Part shown: positions 12,395 through 25,120 of the stretch, piece after piece
How positions within the stretch are numbered: position 1 is the stretch's first letter
Layout of the letters: each line of letters begins with the position of its first letter
NCBI RefSeq assembly: GCF_963924675.1
Contig: NC_089239.1
Coordinates: forward strand, 28,853,818 to 28,917,817
Length of the DNA stretch: 64,000 nt
From: Phocoena phocoena
Lineage: Eukaryota; Chordata; Mammalia; Artiodactyla; Phocoenidae
Direction of reading: 5' to 3'
Made by a program: the position numbers and the translations under genes
The notes under the pieces: generated by a model
Seen by the model: only the letters and a program-made list of their open reading frames with translations
What the model was told of the DNA's origin: nothing
Databases searched by the model: none

Positions 12395-13247
12395 ACAAAC
12401 AGAAATCAAAGAAGATCTAAATAAATGGAGAGATGTTCCATGCCCGTAGACTGGAAGATACAATTTGTTAAGTCATTTTTTTCTAAATTAATTTATAGAT
12501 TCAATGTAATCTCAATCAAAATCCCAGAAAGCTATTTTGTAAATATTGACAAACTGACACTAAAGTTTATATGGAGAGCAGAACTCTGGAATTACAGACA
12601 CAATACTAAAGAAGAAAAACAAAGCTGGAAGACTGACACACCTAAATTTCAATACTTACTGTAAAGCTACATTAACCAAGACAGTGTGGTACTGGTGAAA
12701 GAATACACACATAAAACAATGGAACACAAAAGTCATTCCAAAAATATAGAAAATTGATCTTTGAAAGAAAGCACAAAAGCAATTCAATAAAGAAAGTCTT
12801 TTCAACAAATGCTTCTGGAAAAAATGGATATCTTTATTACAAAAAAATAGAGCCTATGCAGAGACCTGATACCTTTTACAAAAATTAACCCCAAATATGC
12901 GCCAAAAAGGAAACAAAGGAAGCATGTTGAATAAGAATCAAGGGAACAATGAGAAAGAGCTCCAATGGCCAAAACTGGAACAATGTGAGCAACAGATTAA
13001 ACAACAAAAATACTGGACTGTAACACACAGAATAAAACAGTTACACAACCATACTGAAATGAATAAATAATAATTTCCAAGAGCAAATTTTTCAAGAATC
13101 AGGAAAACAGAAAATGCCATTGGCACTGTAATAGCTGTTGCAAGCAAGAGCCACTAAAGGACAAAACTTTGGGGAGAAACTTAGAAGATAAACAATAGAT
13201 TTACAAAATCTCAGAAAAATAATTACAGTAGAAAACATCACTTTAAC

Positions 13248-13298
13248 CAAGGGAATAATTTTGTTTTGTTTTGTTTTGTTTCTCAAGGGAATAATTTT
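13248..13298 (-). mobile_element. Probable tail-only retroinsertion with 15-bp duplication
   Basis: The 15-mer 'caagggaataatttt' occurs at 13,248-13,262 and 13,284-13,298. Between them lies only 'gttttgttttgttttgtttc' plus one T, that is an antisense A-rich tail. The arrangement is a target-site duplication around a retroposed tail with no body. Replication slippage with duplication is the alternative. Confidence 0.6.
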
Positions 13299-13776
13299 AT
13301 TAGCAGTAATAAAACATGTTCATATTGTGTACCCTGAGCTGATGTATAAAGAAAGGCACATCAACATTGTCACAGTCTTGTCAAAAATGTATAACCTCAA
13401 TGAAATCATTAGTAAACAGCAGACAAATCCAAATTAAGGGACTTTCTATAGAATAACTGGCTGGTACTCTTCAAAATGTCAAGGCTATGAAAGAACACTA
13501 CCCCTCCCCCAAAACGACCAAAAAACAAAAAAAAAAAAAGAAAAAGAAAAAATGAAGGGACTGCCATGGGTTGGAGAAAACTAAGAAGAAATGATGACTA
13601 ATATAATGTGGGATCCTGAACTGGATCCTAGAACATTAGGGGAAATCTGGTATAATCTGAATAAACTGTACCACTAATAATTTACTGACTTTTTGATCAT
13701 TATTCTATGGTTGAGTAAGATCTTTAACATTAATAAATGCTGGATGAAGAGTATATGTGAACTCTATATTATTTTT

Positions 13777-13869
13777 TTTTTTAAACATCTTTATTGGGGT
13801 ATAATTGCTTTACAATGGTGTGTTAGTTTCTGCTTTATAACAAAGTGAATCAGCTATACATATACATAT
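13777..13869 (-). mobile_element. LINE-1 3' end, antisense, 5'-truncated, nested
   Basis: On the minus strand it reads 'gctttataaagca'-type tail sequence; on the plus strand it is 'catctttattggggtataat' after a T run. It matches the terminal 3' UTR of copies A and B in this window. The target 'tctatattattttt' is present at both ends (13,763 and 13,870). Only about 90 bp were copied, so reverse transcription aborted early. Confidence 0.88.
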
Positions 13870-13925
13870 TCTATATTATTTTTGATAATTTTCTCTAAGC
13901 CTAAAATTATTTCAAAAAAGTTTGA

Positions 13926-14944
13926 ATCAATCAAAAAATGTATGAATTAAATCAATAAGTTTAATTTTTGTTTCAAAGACACTCTTCCAATAAAAAAGGG
14001 GTTATCTCTTGTTTTGGCCTTAGGAATTGATTTTTATTCTGTTAGTTCTTACTTAGTCAACATTTTCCAGACAGGTATCAGAGTCAAAACTCTTTTATAA
14101 AATTATATTTCATCCCAAAAGGAGAAAAAATTTAAGCATGTATCTTCTCACCCTGACAACTAAAAAAAATTTTCAGCTTGCAACCAACACTCCCTGTAAT
14201 CACTGACATCTTTTTTTTCACACTGAAACATCTATATATCCGTCTCACTGGAAGTACAATATAATGCATCCCCTAATCTAATTCCTGACACCAAGTTGAC
14301 GCCACGCAGGATGGGTGAAGTTGGGCCTCTGGGTAATTCCACATCCTGTTTTTTCCAGTTAGTTATATGCAAACACCTGCTAAATTCTGGCACTCTACAA
14401 ACTCGCTAAAAACCATTATGTCTAATTATTATGGTAGCCAAGCTATTTTCCTCTGCAAAGAATGAGGAGAATATTTTCAACACCACAAAGAATGTCAGTA
14501 CATCCAGACAATATCTGAAATAAGGAACAATTTTATTGGTTTTTATAGGCCCCTTAATAGCCAAAAGTAATTACAGAAAAGTTCTGAGACGCCCCGGGGA
14601 GAATCTGAGAACTGAGTAAGCCTATGACTATTTATACAATGCTTCAAAATTTGCCAAACTTAAGCAGATTTTCAGAGTTGAAAATGGAGAAATTTTAAAG
14701 TCTTAATGCTGGTATTGTTTAGGAAGAGATAATACTTCTCAAGGCATTTTAAGCAACAAAGCAGGTATGGAAGAAAACAGCAGAGGAAAAATAGCAAGTG
14801 CTGGAATCTTATTGCAGCGTGGATTTTGACAATGGTCTCAATGCATCAGTGTAGGTGCCAACGATCTGTACACACCTTCTCTCTCTCAATTCCACATACA
14901 CTTAATGTAGTTTAAAAAAGTAAAATTGCCAATGATGCTCAACT
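13926..14944. other. Unassigned sequence
   Basis: A+T-rich with no coding frame, RNA gene or repeat family that I can support. Confidence 0.5.
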
Positions 14945-16078
14945 CTGCTAATTATTAGAGAAATGCAAATCAAAACTACAATAAGGTATCACCTCACATC
15001 GGTCAGAATGGCCATTATCAAAAAGTCTACAAACAATAAATGCTGGAGAGGGTGTGGAGAAAAGGGAACGCTCCTACACTGTTGGTGGAAATGTAAACCG
15101 GTGCAGCCACTATGGAAAAGAGTATGGAGGTTCCTTAAAAAACTAAAAATTGAGCTACCATATGATCCCACTCCTGGGCATATATCTGGAGAAAACCATA
15201 ATTTAAAGAGATACATGCACTCCATACAGAGTGAAGTAAGTCAGAAAAAGAAAAAAACAAATATCATATATTAACGCATATGTGTAACCTAGAAAAATGG
15301 CACAGATGAACCGGTTTGCAGGGAAGAAACAGAGACACAGATGTAGAGAACAAACATATGGACACCAAGGGGGGAAGTGGCGGGGTGGGGGTTGGTGGTG
15401 GGATGAATTGGGAGATTGGGATTGACACGTATACACTAACATGTACAAAATGGATGACTAATAAGAACCTGCTGTATAAAAAATAAATTAAATTTTAAAA
15501 AAAAGATACATGCACTCCAATGGTCATTGCAGCACTACTTACAGTAGCCAAGACATGGAAGCAACCTAAATGTCCATAGACAGATGAATGGATAAAGAAG
15601 ATGTGGTACATATATACAATGGAATAAAAGAATGAAATAACGCCATTTGTAGCAACACGGATAGACCTGGAGATTATCATACTAAGTGAAGTAAGTCAGA
15701 CTAAGTCAAATAACATATGATATCACTTATATGTGGAATCTAAAAAAGGGACACAAATGAACTTATTTACAAAACAGAAACAGACTCACAGACTTAGAAA
15801 ACAAACTTATGGTTACTAAAGGGGAAAGGTGGGAAGGGATAAATTAGGAGTTTGGCATTCACATACACACACTATTATAAATAAAATAGATAATCAACAA
15901 AGACCTATTGTATAACACAGGGAACTCTACTCAATATTCTGTGATAACCTAAAAGGGAAAAGAATCTGAAAAGGAATACATATATGCAGAACTGAATCAC
16001 TCTGCTGTATACTTGAAACTAATACAACATTGTAAATCAACTATACTCCAATATAAAATAAAAATTAAAACAAAATTG
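14945..16078 (+). mobile_element. LINE-1 3' fragment, interrupted by a second LINE-1
   Basis: The left part (14,945-15,224) is the ORF2 C-terminus with 'gagggtgtggagaaaaggga' and 'ccatatgatcccactcctgg'. The right part (15,504-16,078) resumes exactly where it stopped and runs through ORF2 end into a 3' UTR ending 'aactatactccaatataaaa'. Its 3' UTR type ('cagggaactctactcaatat') differs from that of the nested copy and from copies A and B, so three LINE-1 tail types coexist in this window. Confidence 0.9.
15225..15503 (+). mobile_element. Younger LINE-1 3' end nested inside an older LINE-1
   Basis: It starts abruptly with 'tacagagtgaagtaagtcag' and ends in an A-rich tail after 'aagaacctgctgtataaaa'. 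The target 'agatacatgcactcca' is duplicated perfectly at 15,209-15,224 and 15,504-15,519. The sequence is closely similar to the fragment at 34,865-35,332, so both belong to the same tail subfamily. Confidence 0.93.
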
Positions 16079-16289
16079 CTAATGCAGATTCATAAATCTT
16101 ATCTTCAGCTTGCTAAACTCTCACAATTTTCATGAAAGAACATACTTCTAAGTAGGTTTCTATCCTACTTTGTCTGGAACATGACACTATCAGGTATCCA
16201 TTTATCCTTGCATTTTCAACTTCATATCAGTTCTATTCTTCTCGTGAGCTTTTGAATCTGCTCAAGTGTCTGCAGTTTTTTTTAACCCA

Positions 16290-17460
16290 ACTCTCTCTTG
16301 AGCTCACTTGTCTCTCCACTAACAATCCTTCTCCCTTCTCCCTTTCATAGCCTTGCTTCTTCTCCAGTTAATTTTCTCCATTTCCACCTTCCCACTCAAT
16401 TCTCAGCCCATCCAGTCTGCTTTCCATGTTTGCCGTCTTTTATGATTATGGATCTCCTCCATCTAGGAAGGTAGACAACATCCAGTTTGTATTCTGTGTG
16501 ACGTTTTAGCAGTGATCACCACGATTACCCACCTCCCTCTCCGGCCACTCCTTTTCCGTCTATTTGAAGTTTACCCTCGTCTCTCAGTTATTCTATAATG
16601 GATCCTTCAAGGCTCAGTCCAAGCCCACACTCTCACTGCAGGCTACAGTCTTTCTCCTGGCAAACTCATAGGTACCCATGGCTAGAATTATCACCTAGAT
16701 GCAAAATACGCACAAAATAATCATCTCTCAATTCATGAATGATATACCGAGTGCTTCTTACGTGCCAGGCAGTGTTCTAGGTGTCAGAAAATCAGATCAT
16801 ATACGGTCCTAGCCCTCATCTAGAAGCACAACTTCTCTGGGCTCCAGATCCATATACCTATCTGCCTTCTTCATACCCCCACTTAGATATCTCAAGGTGC
16901 CTCACATTTTACCTAGTAAAGCCTCCCAAAATGTACACATTCAACCCATCTCTGCCACAAACGTGTTAGCAGAAAACACCAGAATTTCTTTCTTGTGTTA
17001 TCCAATCATCTCCTAATTTGTATCCCTAAATCAATTTATGCCACAGCCCATAATGCCCTTCATGTTCTGGTCTGTATCATTCTGTCCATCCTTTCCTTCC
17101 ATCATCTTCTCTCTCATGATATCTGCTCAACCCATACAACAGGTTCCACGGGCTTCTGCTTTAGAGCATTTGAATTTGTCATTCCCTCTCCCTGGTACAA
17201 ATCTTAACTTAATCATAATATCTTTAAGAACTTTTATTTAACTCCTCAATTAGGTCGAATCTACCTATATTATACACTTATCACCTAATATATTGTCTCT
17301 TCATATCAATTAGCACAGTTGTAGTTTAGCATTTATTCACGTTGCAATTATCCAATTAATGGCTACCTCTTCTTATGACACCTTACTTTCATGATGGCAA
17401 GAATGATCTCTCTTCATCATTACATCAACATATTTTAATACATAATAGAAGCTGAGTTAA
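16290..17460 (+). mobile_element. L2 LINE relic, sense
   Basis: Pyrimidine-rich L2-like phrases occur in consensus order: 'ccggccactccttttccg', 'caaggctcagtccaagccc', 'cttagatatctcaaggtgcc', then in the 3' part 'tcattccctctccctggta' and 'acttatcacctaatatattg'. L2 is a mammal-wide LINE inactive since before placental radiation. Frames are short. A short piece of opposite-orientation tail sequence interrupts it near 16,725. Confidence 0.65.
16725..16785 (-). mobile_element. Short MIR or L2 3'-tail fragment, antisense
   Basis: The run 'cgtgccaggcagtgttctag' preceded by 'attcatgaatgatat' is the reverse complement of the tail shared by MIR and L2. MIR and L2 cannot be told apart over 60 bp. Confidence 0.55.
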
Positions 17461-20281
17461 CTGTGTTGCTTGAAAAAAGTAAACGTAAGTGGATATGGTG
17501 ACTATCGTTTTGAGTTTAAAATTATACAAATATCTAGATTTCACACCTTTTCTGTAAATTATCTCTGACTTTTGTCTTAGATAATACTAAACTATTAGAC
17601 AAAAAATATTTTTTTGCTTCTGTGTCTCTAACAGCCAAAAAACTGGACTCAGTTAGATCTACCACAAAGTTTCTTCAGGTAACAACAACTAGAAGTTCCC
17701 CAAAGAACTACTAAGCTCATCAGTACGTAGCGTATGGAAGACCTGAACTGAGAACGCAGTGCTGGGATCATCACAGACGCAAATGCACCATAGATTTTAT
17801 TCAGTCAGTTTTAACAAAAACTTGTTAAAAACTCGTGGAGGTCAGCTGCAGGCAACAATGAACAAAGCAAACATGAAAATGAGAAAACAAATGCAATGTA
17901 TCAGAAGTTCATGTCCTGTTTCAACATTATAAGGAAAGGGCTGAAATAAGACTTTCAGAATACCATGAGTTAAATAATGTATATTTTTGGGTTTATAGAA
18001 AATAATTATTTGAAAAGATGCTGTTATTGACTGTAAATTCACCTAAATATAATGTATGTGGGAAAGAAATATGTGGTCTTATTTATGTCCCACTTTAATG
18101 TTATTTGTCCTTTTAAGTTATTCTAGATCAGCTTACACAGAGTCCAATCTCAAGACCTTTCCAATAAATACAACCTTAACTTAATTGTGATCTTTATGTA
18201 ATTTATTTATTTAAAAATTTTAAATTCTATTTTAAAAATTAAACAAATGACTACAAATAATGAATAAAAGAATTTTAAAGTTTTGATATCTTTATTAAAA
18301 CTAAGATCTTAATTTAAAACAAAGAAACTCAAACAGAGGTCTTTAGTCAAGATATGATAGAAAGTAGCTGATATTTTGGTTCAGAAACTCTACTGCAGAT
18401 GTTTAGTTTAACTACTGAAGAGTGAAATGTCTGGGGGTCTGATGAAGAGGATCAATGATGTTCTTCTTTCTAGAGGTCAGTGTTGTCTAACAATATTGTA
18501 ATTTTTTTACAATAGGATTTGCCCTAGAAGTTAGAGGGGAAAGTAAATAGGTATAATTAAATAGAATTTGGAAAGGCATACTAGAACAAAGGGACTCCTC
18601 ACCTTTGAAAGAGCTATCTTGTTACACATAAACCAAAGTCAGTGACACTTCTAGGCCTTGATTGTTTTAGTCCCACAAGTTGTTACACTGAATGATGACC
18701 TCGTTTGGCCAAAGTGACTGCTGGTTTTTACACTGAGGCATGGGAACTGAGGCGGACATTTTGGTGTGTCCGTCTTTACCTCATCCCAGTAAGTAATTTC
18801 ACAAAAGACAAAAATCTTGAGGTACAGATGCCCCATTTATCTGAAAGCTCCATAAACATTCAGATTTTTCAGAAAAAATACTGAAAGGGAAGGAAAGCAA
18901 GACCAATGAAATAATGAGCTATACTGAAAACACGTCCATTGTTACCAGATGAATCTAGGGTTACTTTTTTTCTGCTTTGAAAGAAATTACTTCATAATGT
19001 CACTCGAGTGCTACTTTTTCACACCATTTGTAACTACACGTAGCCCTCGCTTTGGGATTGGGCTGGTTTCTAAAGCTAGTGCAATTTTTACAATCACTTC
19101 AGAATTACCTTCGTAGCATTTAGTTAAATAATACCAACCAATCAACAGTACCTTTCTTAAATCAACAAAGCATTTATGGCATATCCCATATTCCATACGA
19201 GATATACTCTTGGTCAGATTTAACATACGAGATCTCTAAGTGATGAATGTGGTCTGTATTAAGCCAAAGAAAGTTACTTCAATCTGGAAATCTTTTATAT
19301 TTACCCCCTTTTATACCTTGGTTGCTCCAAGTTATTTTCCATGGAATCATGCCCCATAGATCCATGAATTTCAGGTTTCCTTCCCATAATCAACCCTAGA
19401 AAGGCCAAGTAAATCATGCTAAAAGCATTCTGTACTTAAAGACTTTCCTGCTAGTAATTGCTGTTTGCTATGTGGTGTGTCATTAGTATGATTGCAAAGT
19501 GATTTGACGAGGTTACTTTTCCTTCTTTCCTATAACTTACCTGAGTGAAGGGACACACAAGGTTTTGTTTTGGTCCACTACTAACTCCTTCCCAATGTAC
19601 TAGGATGTACTACTAGCAGATTAGAGTAACCTTCACTTCTGTGTCCAAGTTTTATTTAAAAAAGTATCATCTAAAAAGCTTAGTAAAGAAACAGGGATAT
19701 GTTCCATAATAATGATAGTGTCTCAGGAACATTACTTAAAAATTACAGCTAAATGTTCTAAGCAGATGCTTGACTACTGTAGATTTATAACAGAAGATAG
19801 TCTGACATGGAATATGTCGGATTACATAATAGTTTGTGTGGTCTCTTTATTATGAGAATGATTTATCTGTGGTGGAATACAGAACACATATGTCATATAT
19901 TCTCTTCCTGAAGAGGTGTTTTATATTATTTCTTTACACATGGAAGCTGGTTAAATTTGGTGAATTTGCATGCAATAAAATTAGTATTGAAAAAAACTCC
20001 TTTCCGAGAGAAATATCCTCAGATGCTCTAGTTATTAAAACCTCCCTTCATAAATAATTCAAGGTCGCATAACATGGTAGGGTGTGATTTAAAGCACCTG
20101 TTTCTGTCTGTAAACTATTATCCTTTTGCCACACTCCATTTTTCTAAAGTTATTTCTTTATCCAGAAAAAGTTCAAGATCAGTCTGATAATCTATAATCT
20201 ACACAGAGGATATTAAGAAAGGTTCAACAACAGTAAGTAAAATGAAAATGAATGAATAAATAGAAAGTGTGCCCGTGCCCG
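17461..20281. other. Unassigned sequence
   Basis: Nearly 3 kb of A+T-rich DNA with no supported gene or repeat. Open frames are all below 75 codons and lack family resemblance. It may contain old repeats too diverged to see by eye. Confidence 0.45.
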
Positions 20282-21010
20282 TTGTCACCTGATGGCCTCT
20301 CAGCTCCAAGTGCCCCCTACGGGGTCCCACTCGTGACAGTGGAGCTGGAGAGAATAAACACCCCTCCTTTGCCAGCAGTCAGCCCTGGAGGAGCCCCACG
20401 GGGGGGGGGTCCGGCACCCCCGTGCCTGCTGGGTTATTCTGCTGTCAAAGGCACACCCAGGGACACGCATCTTCCAAAATTCCCACTCCTGGCTCAAGTC
20501 CTCGATTTCCTATGATGATGCAAGTTTTCCTGTCTTCGGATGCCTGCCTGCAAACCTCAGCCTGCCTGCATCCTGGGTGTCCCGGCAGGGGGTCTTCCAC
20601 CGGTTGGACCTGTCCCACAGCTTCCTTCCCTCCAGATGTGGCCTGCGGGTCTCCTGGTATTTGGGTTCCCTGCCTGCTTAGCCCGCTGGCAGCTCAACCA
20701 GCTTCAGCCCACCTGGGCCCCAGCGGAAGGCTCAGATCAATGTGTGCACACGAGCTGAAGGCAAGCCTGTGACCTTCTGCTCTCCAGGGGCTGCAAATAC
20801 ACCTTCCCCACACGGGTCTGAATCCCGAATCTGAGCTCGTTCTATCCCAGGGTGTTCTCTCTCAGTCCTAGGGCATTCTTTAGTGTTCTGTCCAAATCTT
20901 CTTACTATTTAATCTCCTGTAAATAGTTAATAAGTCTTTCTATTAAAACTTCCCTGTTCATATCACCATGTAGCTTCTATTCCTGACTACCCTGATACAT
21001 TTCCTACAGT
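20282..21010 (+). mobile_element. ERVL/MaLR-type long terminal repeat candidate
   Basis: A GC-rich island (20,260-20,830) starts near 'tgtcacctgatggcctctc' and ends with a terminal segment 'ctcctgtaaatagttaataa' then 'ctgactaccctgatacattt', which resembles the 3' end of MLT2-like ERVL LTRs. A homopolymer of about 10 G lies at 20,402-20,411. No gag, pol or env sequence is adjacent, so it would be a solitary LTR. No clean target duplication was identified, and the exact ends are approximate. Confidence 0.5.
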
Positions 21011-21429
21011 GAGAAAGTCTCTTGTATCTATGAGGATAAAATAACGGCTAAGAGAACTTGAAGGGAAAAGTACCCCATCAGTCAACTCTTTGCATGATGT
21101 GTGGTGTATTAAATTCACATTAAGGTTTATGAATCACTTGAGAGCAAAAATAAATTCAATAGTAGTGTACATAATCACTTTTAGAGGATCTGTCTACCAA
21201 ATCCTATAAATAATCACTGTAAACGAGAGGTGGATTTGATTTCTTGGGGAGATTCACTTACGTAAAGCATCGCAATCCCCTACTGTCAGGGATATTGGCC
21301 CATAAGCAATACCTCCATTTAGGTACCGGGTCAGATTCCTCCTCGAATATTTGGGTAAGTCAAGTTGGCAATTCTCTCACCTTTCCTTTTTTTGGCAATT
21401 TTCTCACCTTATCTCTCACATCACCATTC
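21011..21429. other. Unassigned sequence
   Basis: Nothing recognised between the LTR candidate and the L2 relic. Confidence 0.5.
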
Positions 21430-22075
21430 GACTCTCTTCAGCAGGTCACCATCATCAGCAAACCAACACGCAGCAATACTGTCTGTCTTCAATACGTATT
21501 TTAATTGTGAAAGCTGTCTTTTAAACTCTACCTCTCTCTTCACCCACCATGCCACTTCTCTGCTCTCATGGTCGATATCCACAGTCTCGATTTCCACTCA
21601 TCCCCACCCCTTCTCCTTTCTTGAATTTACACTTATTAGGCTTTCAACCTTCACCTGCTCCCACCCAGGTCCTAGACAATCTCCACTTTGCCAAAGCTAA
21701 TCAACAATCCTCAGACCCCTTCTTGGGAACCTTCTCAGCATCCTTCACACAGTCAAGTACCCACTCCTTTTTGAAACACTTTCTCTTTGACCCAGAGGAC
21801 ACAATACTCTGTTCAACACAGCACCTGGTTTTCTTTCTTCCCCATTAGCCACTCCTTCTCACTCTATTATTGAGACTCTTCACCAACCCTTACATGTTGG
21901 AGTACCCAAATTTCATTCCCAAGACTTCTTTTTCTCTTCTCCTTTTACTCACTTACAAGGGGAACACAATTAGTACTATGAAACCCAGACTCCCATATTT
22001 ATGTCTTTAGTCTTGAACCTGTGTCTGAATTCCAGTCTCACGTGACTGTCCTACGAAATATATGCACTTAGAGGT
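21430..22075 (+). mobile_element. L2 LINE reverse-transcriptase relic, sense
   Basis: The DNA follows the L2 ORF2 consensus: 'aatctccactttgccaaagc' (fingers region), 'cactcctttttgaaacactt', 'ccattagccactccttctca' and 'acatgttggagtacccaaat'. The frame at 21,549-21,848 shows LLCSHGRYPQ then SSDPFLGTFSASFTQSSTHS, a decayed form of the DLSAAFDTVDHS-type reverse-transcriptase block. No catalytic aspartates are preserved. Confidence 0.75.
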
Positions 22076-24971
22076 CTAAAAGCACCCATTTATACACCTG
22101 GAGGAATCAAGTTCCCTAGATCAACATAGTGGACACTAATAATAAACAAAAATATGAAACATTTCCAACCGCACAGGCCATAATCCTGCTCTGCACACAC
22201 CTAGCATCTGACCCTACAACTGAACATTCAACTTTATAGAGAGAGTAGAAAATAAAACTTCTGCTTACCCCCATGTACAAGAAGCTATGGATCTCTGTGC
22301 TTCTGTAAGACAAAAGAAACAGAGAGAAATCAGAAGACATTAAGTATAAAATTCACTCTACTGTGAGTTTTCCTATTCCTAGCTGCCATCTCCATCCACC
22401 TATAAACCGTCTATTAGGTAAGGTACTGTGACACATGGGTGGATGTGAGACTCTAAGGAATAATGTCTTACCAGAAGTACTGGAATCCTGAGTTCCACCA
22501 TCTCTTTAAAAGATGACAAATTTAATGCAGCAAAGATATTTAAGTGACTACCATGAACACAGGTTTGCAGATGGCTTACTAAAAAATATTCCCGGAACAG
22601 GCTCATCCTCACTTTTTCCAATCACATATTGTTAAAAATCAAGGATTTATCTAGTGTGTATTCATTCACCATGATTTTGTTGATTACGTACTATATGGAA
22701 AGTATTATGCTTATAGCTGTGTTAAAGATAGTTTTTCTTAACAGGAAGTTTTTAAAAGTATATATTTTAACATGGTAAAATTCTGGTTCCCATCAATATA
22801 ACCCTTGGGAAATATAAATGATTTGGATAAATAAAAAATAAGATAAAAATATTAGTCATGCATTTTCTGATTTTAATTTATTCAATAGAGTTAATGTACC
22901 AAAATAAAGGGGGAGAAGATTTTTTAATGTATACAAAATGATTAATTGTTCTCTTGACGTTGGATATAAAACCAGAATATCTCTTTGCCATATCAGTGCT
23001 CCGCATATGGGTAATAAAACATGATCTTAACTCTACATTCCTAACCTGGTCAACATCCAATGTAAAGAAAGGGTTTAACACTGCTGAGAACCAGGTACAC
23101 AGTCGGCATGTAACCCAACTTCCCTGATATGATTCATATTCCCTCTTTCAGCAAATCAGGAAAATTATAAATATGCATAATAGAGCCAGTTATGTAAACT
23201 CTATGGTGCGATTTAGGCAGACACTAACAAGGGTGAACAAAAAAAATTCCCCTTCCCTCCTCACACACACAATTCCCACCAGAAGCGAACTGCCAATCAA
23301 GACAAATTCTGATGAAAAACTATTGAGATGGTAAAACACAAAACATGCTCTTCTCCACGTCACGTCACAGCTTCCACTGATGCTCCTTATGGGTTTTACA
23401 ACATTGCCCTCATCAGGCTCTCCCTGACTACTATTCTACTCCAGCTATCCACAGATGCTTCCTTTCAAAGCTGCCTTCATTTGCTTATTGAAAATTGTAT
23501 AAAACTGTTGACTATTTCTGTCACTCTAAACTGACCAGAATCATCCTTAAATGTAAAGATTAATTATTGGAACCCACCCTCTCCTGCCTCCACCACTACG
23601 TGTCTGGCTGTGTCTTGCCTAAGTCCATGTGCCAAGGGAACCTACCCAGAGATGCCATTAGTGATCTACAATACTTTGTCCCCGTGCACCTTTCAAATCT
23701 GAACATATGCTCTTTATTTCTCATATGTAGTGAACTTAGCTGAGGTCCCAAGAGACTTGAGGCACCATTTTTATTACGGAGAAAAATCGAAAGGCCTGAA
23801 GGAACTAGGCCTCAACTTTTATTTCTAACTAATTAGCATAGATCCAAAGAGATGCCCTCTTGCTGCATTACTAGAAGAGAAACATGTAAATCAAAAATAA
23901 AGGCTGCTTAAATTATTGAGCTATACCAAGGCTTCTGAATATGTTTTAAGCGCTAAAAGCATACTTATCTACTATGACTGACTCAAATTGTTCTTCCTCA
24001 TACATAAAACAATTTTAATGCATTTCTCCATTTCTTTGTTGTTGGTGAGTTTTTTTTTCTCTCAGATTTTTTTTTTCCCACTTAACTACATGACAGGACA
24101 CTTTGCCAGTTATAAAAGTCTAATGGATTGATTGATTCTGTTCCATGTTACTCTTTGCAGAGGCAAACAAAAAGAATCAATCAAACCTCCAATCCTAAAT
24201 TCTATATTTGCATGAAGAACTCTGGGGATGTCGACACTTTCAAAAGCAGGAAGATAAATCTATTTTCACAATAGTCATATAACAAGTTATACTCTCCATA
24301 TTTCCAGGGCACTCCAAGATGCTTTTTAAAAGTCCATTCTTGAACTCCAATGATTAGCAAACAAAATTCAAGGCTCATGAATATCAATTGAGCCATAAGT
24401 ATCATAACATAAATCATACTAGCATTCACATGGCTGGAAACTATGATCTTACCAAAAAAAAAAAAAAAAAATCAGGAACATCTGATGCTTTGCTATTTGC
24501 AAAATAAGTAAGTCAACAGGTCTGGTGCTAGCTCACTCCTCTTCTTCCTCAATTCTCTTTAATCTAGAGTGCCACAGTAAGAACATGGATTTGTGACTGA
24601 AATGAACTTTGTGACCTGTTTGAACTTAGGTGATTGACCTTATATATCAGACATTCAATTTCAGTATTAATAAATACCTCACAAGAATTGCTGAAGTAGC
24701 CATGAGTTGGTTGCAAAATCACACTGAGATTGGTAAAGTATAAACCTGCATATATCAGTACGTATATGTATACACACACACATACATATACACACACATA
24801 TATATAAAATTTCTTTACTAGTCAGAGATTTTCAAAGGAGAGACCGCATACTTTTCTCACTGTGGCTCTACAAGATGCACTTGTGTCCCCTAAGGCTTTT
24901 TGTCTTCAGCGTCTGATCATTCATCAAATCTGCCCCTTCTGAAGACCTTGGGTACTTGAAGAGGTGGAGGA
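22076..24971. other. Unassigned sequence with simple repeats
   Basis: No gene is supported. It includes an 18-base A run near 24,453-24,470 and a mixed CA/TA microsatellite around 24,765-24,807. A small C-rich segment (23,250-23,280) is low complexity. Confidence 0.5.
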
Positions 24972-25120
24972 AGATAATGGCTAAGGGTGAGGATTCTGGA
25001 GTCAGACACAGTAAGTCATTTTACATCGAAGTGTTGTGAGAAATTAGCTAGTACATACAGTATAGTACCTGGAAGAGAGCCGAGCACATAATCAACAGTC
25101 AGTAAATGTTGGCTCCTATT
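24972..25120 (+). mobile_element. MIR SINE relic, sense
   Basis: The core phrase 'gattctggagtcagacac' and the tail 'acagtcagtaaatgttggct' are MIR landmarks in the right order. The middle (the 'cacttactagctgtgtgacc' part) has been deleted. MIR is an ancient tRNA-derived SINE mobilised by L2. Confidence 0.75.

Larger units (their letters stand above)
12395..13925 (+). mobile_element. Ancient LINE-1 (L1M-type) 3' fragment
   Basis: It begins in ORF2 with 'aaataaatggagagatgttc', runs through 'aagacagtgtggtactggtg' and passes into a long old-type 3' UTR with 'tgtgggatcctgaactgg', 'acattaggggaaatctgg' and a terminal segment 'cctaaaattatttcaaaaaa'. These 3' UTR phrases are characteristic of middle-aged to old mammalian LINE-1. 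A younger antisense LINE-1 tail has inserted at 13,777, splitting the terminal segment. Frames are short and broken. Confidence 0.75.

Noticed and set aside
20267..20772. Proline-rich frames of 72-116 codons
   Set aside because: They fall inside the GC-rich LTR candidate, are open in three frames at once and have no supporting gene signals.
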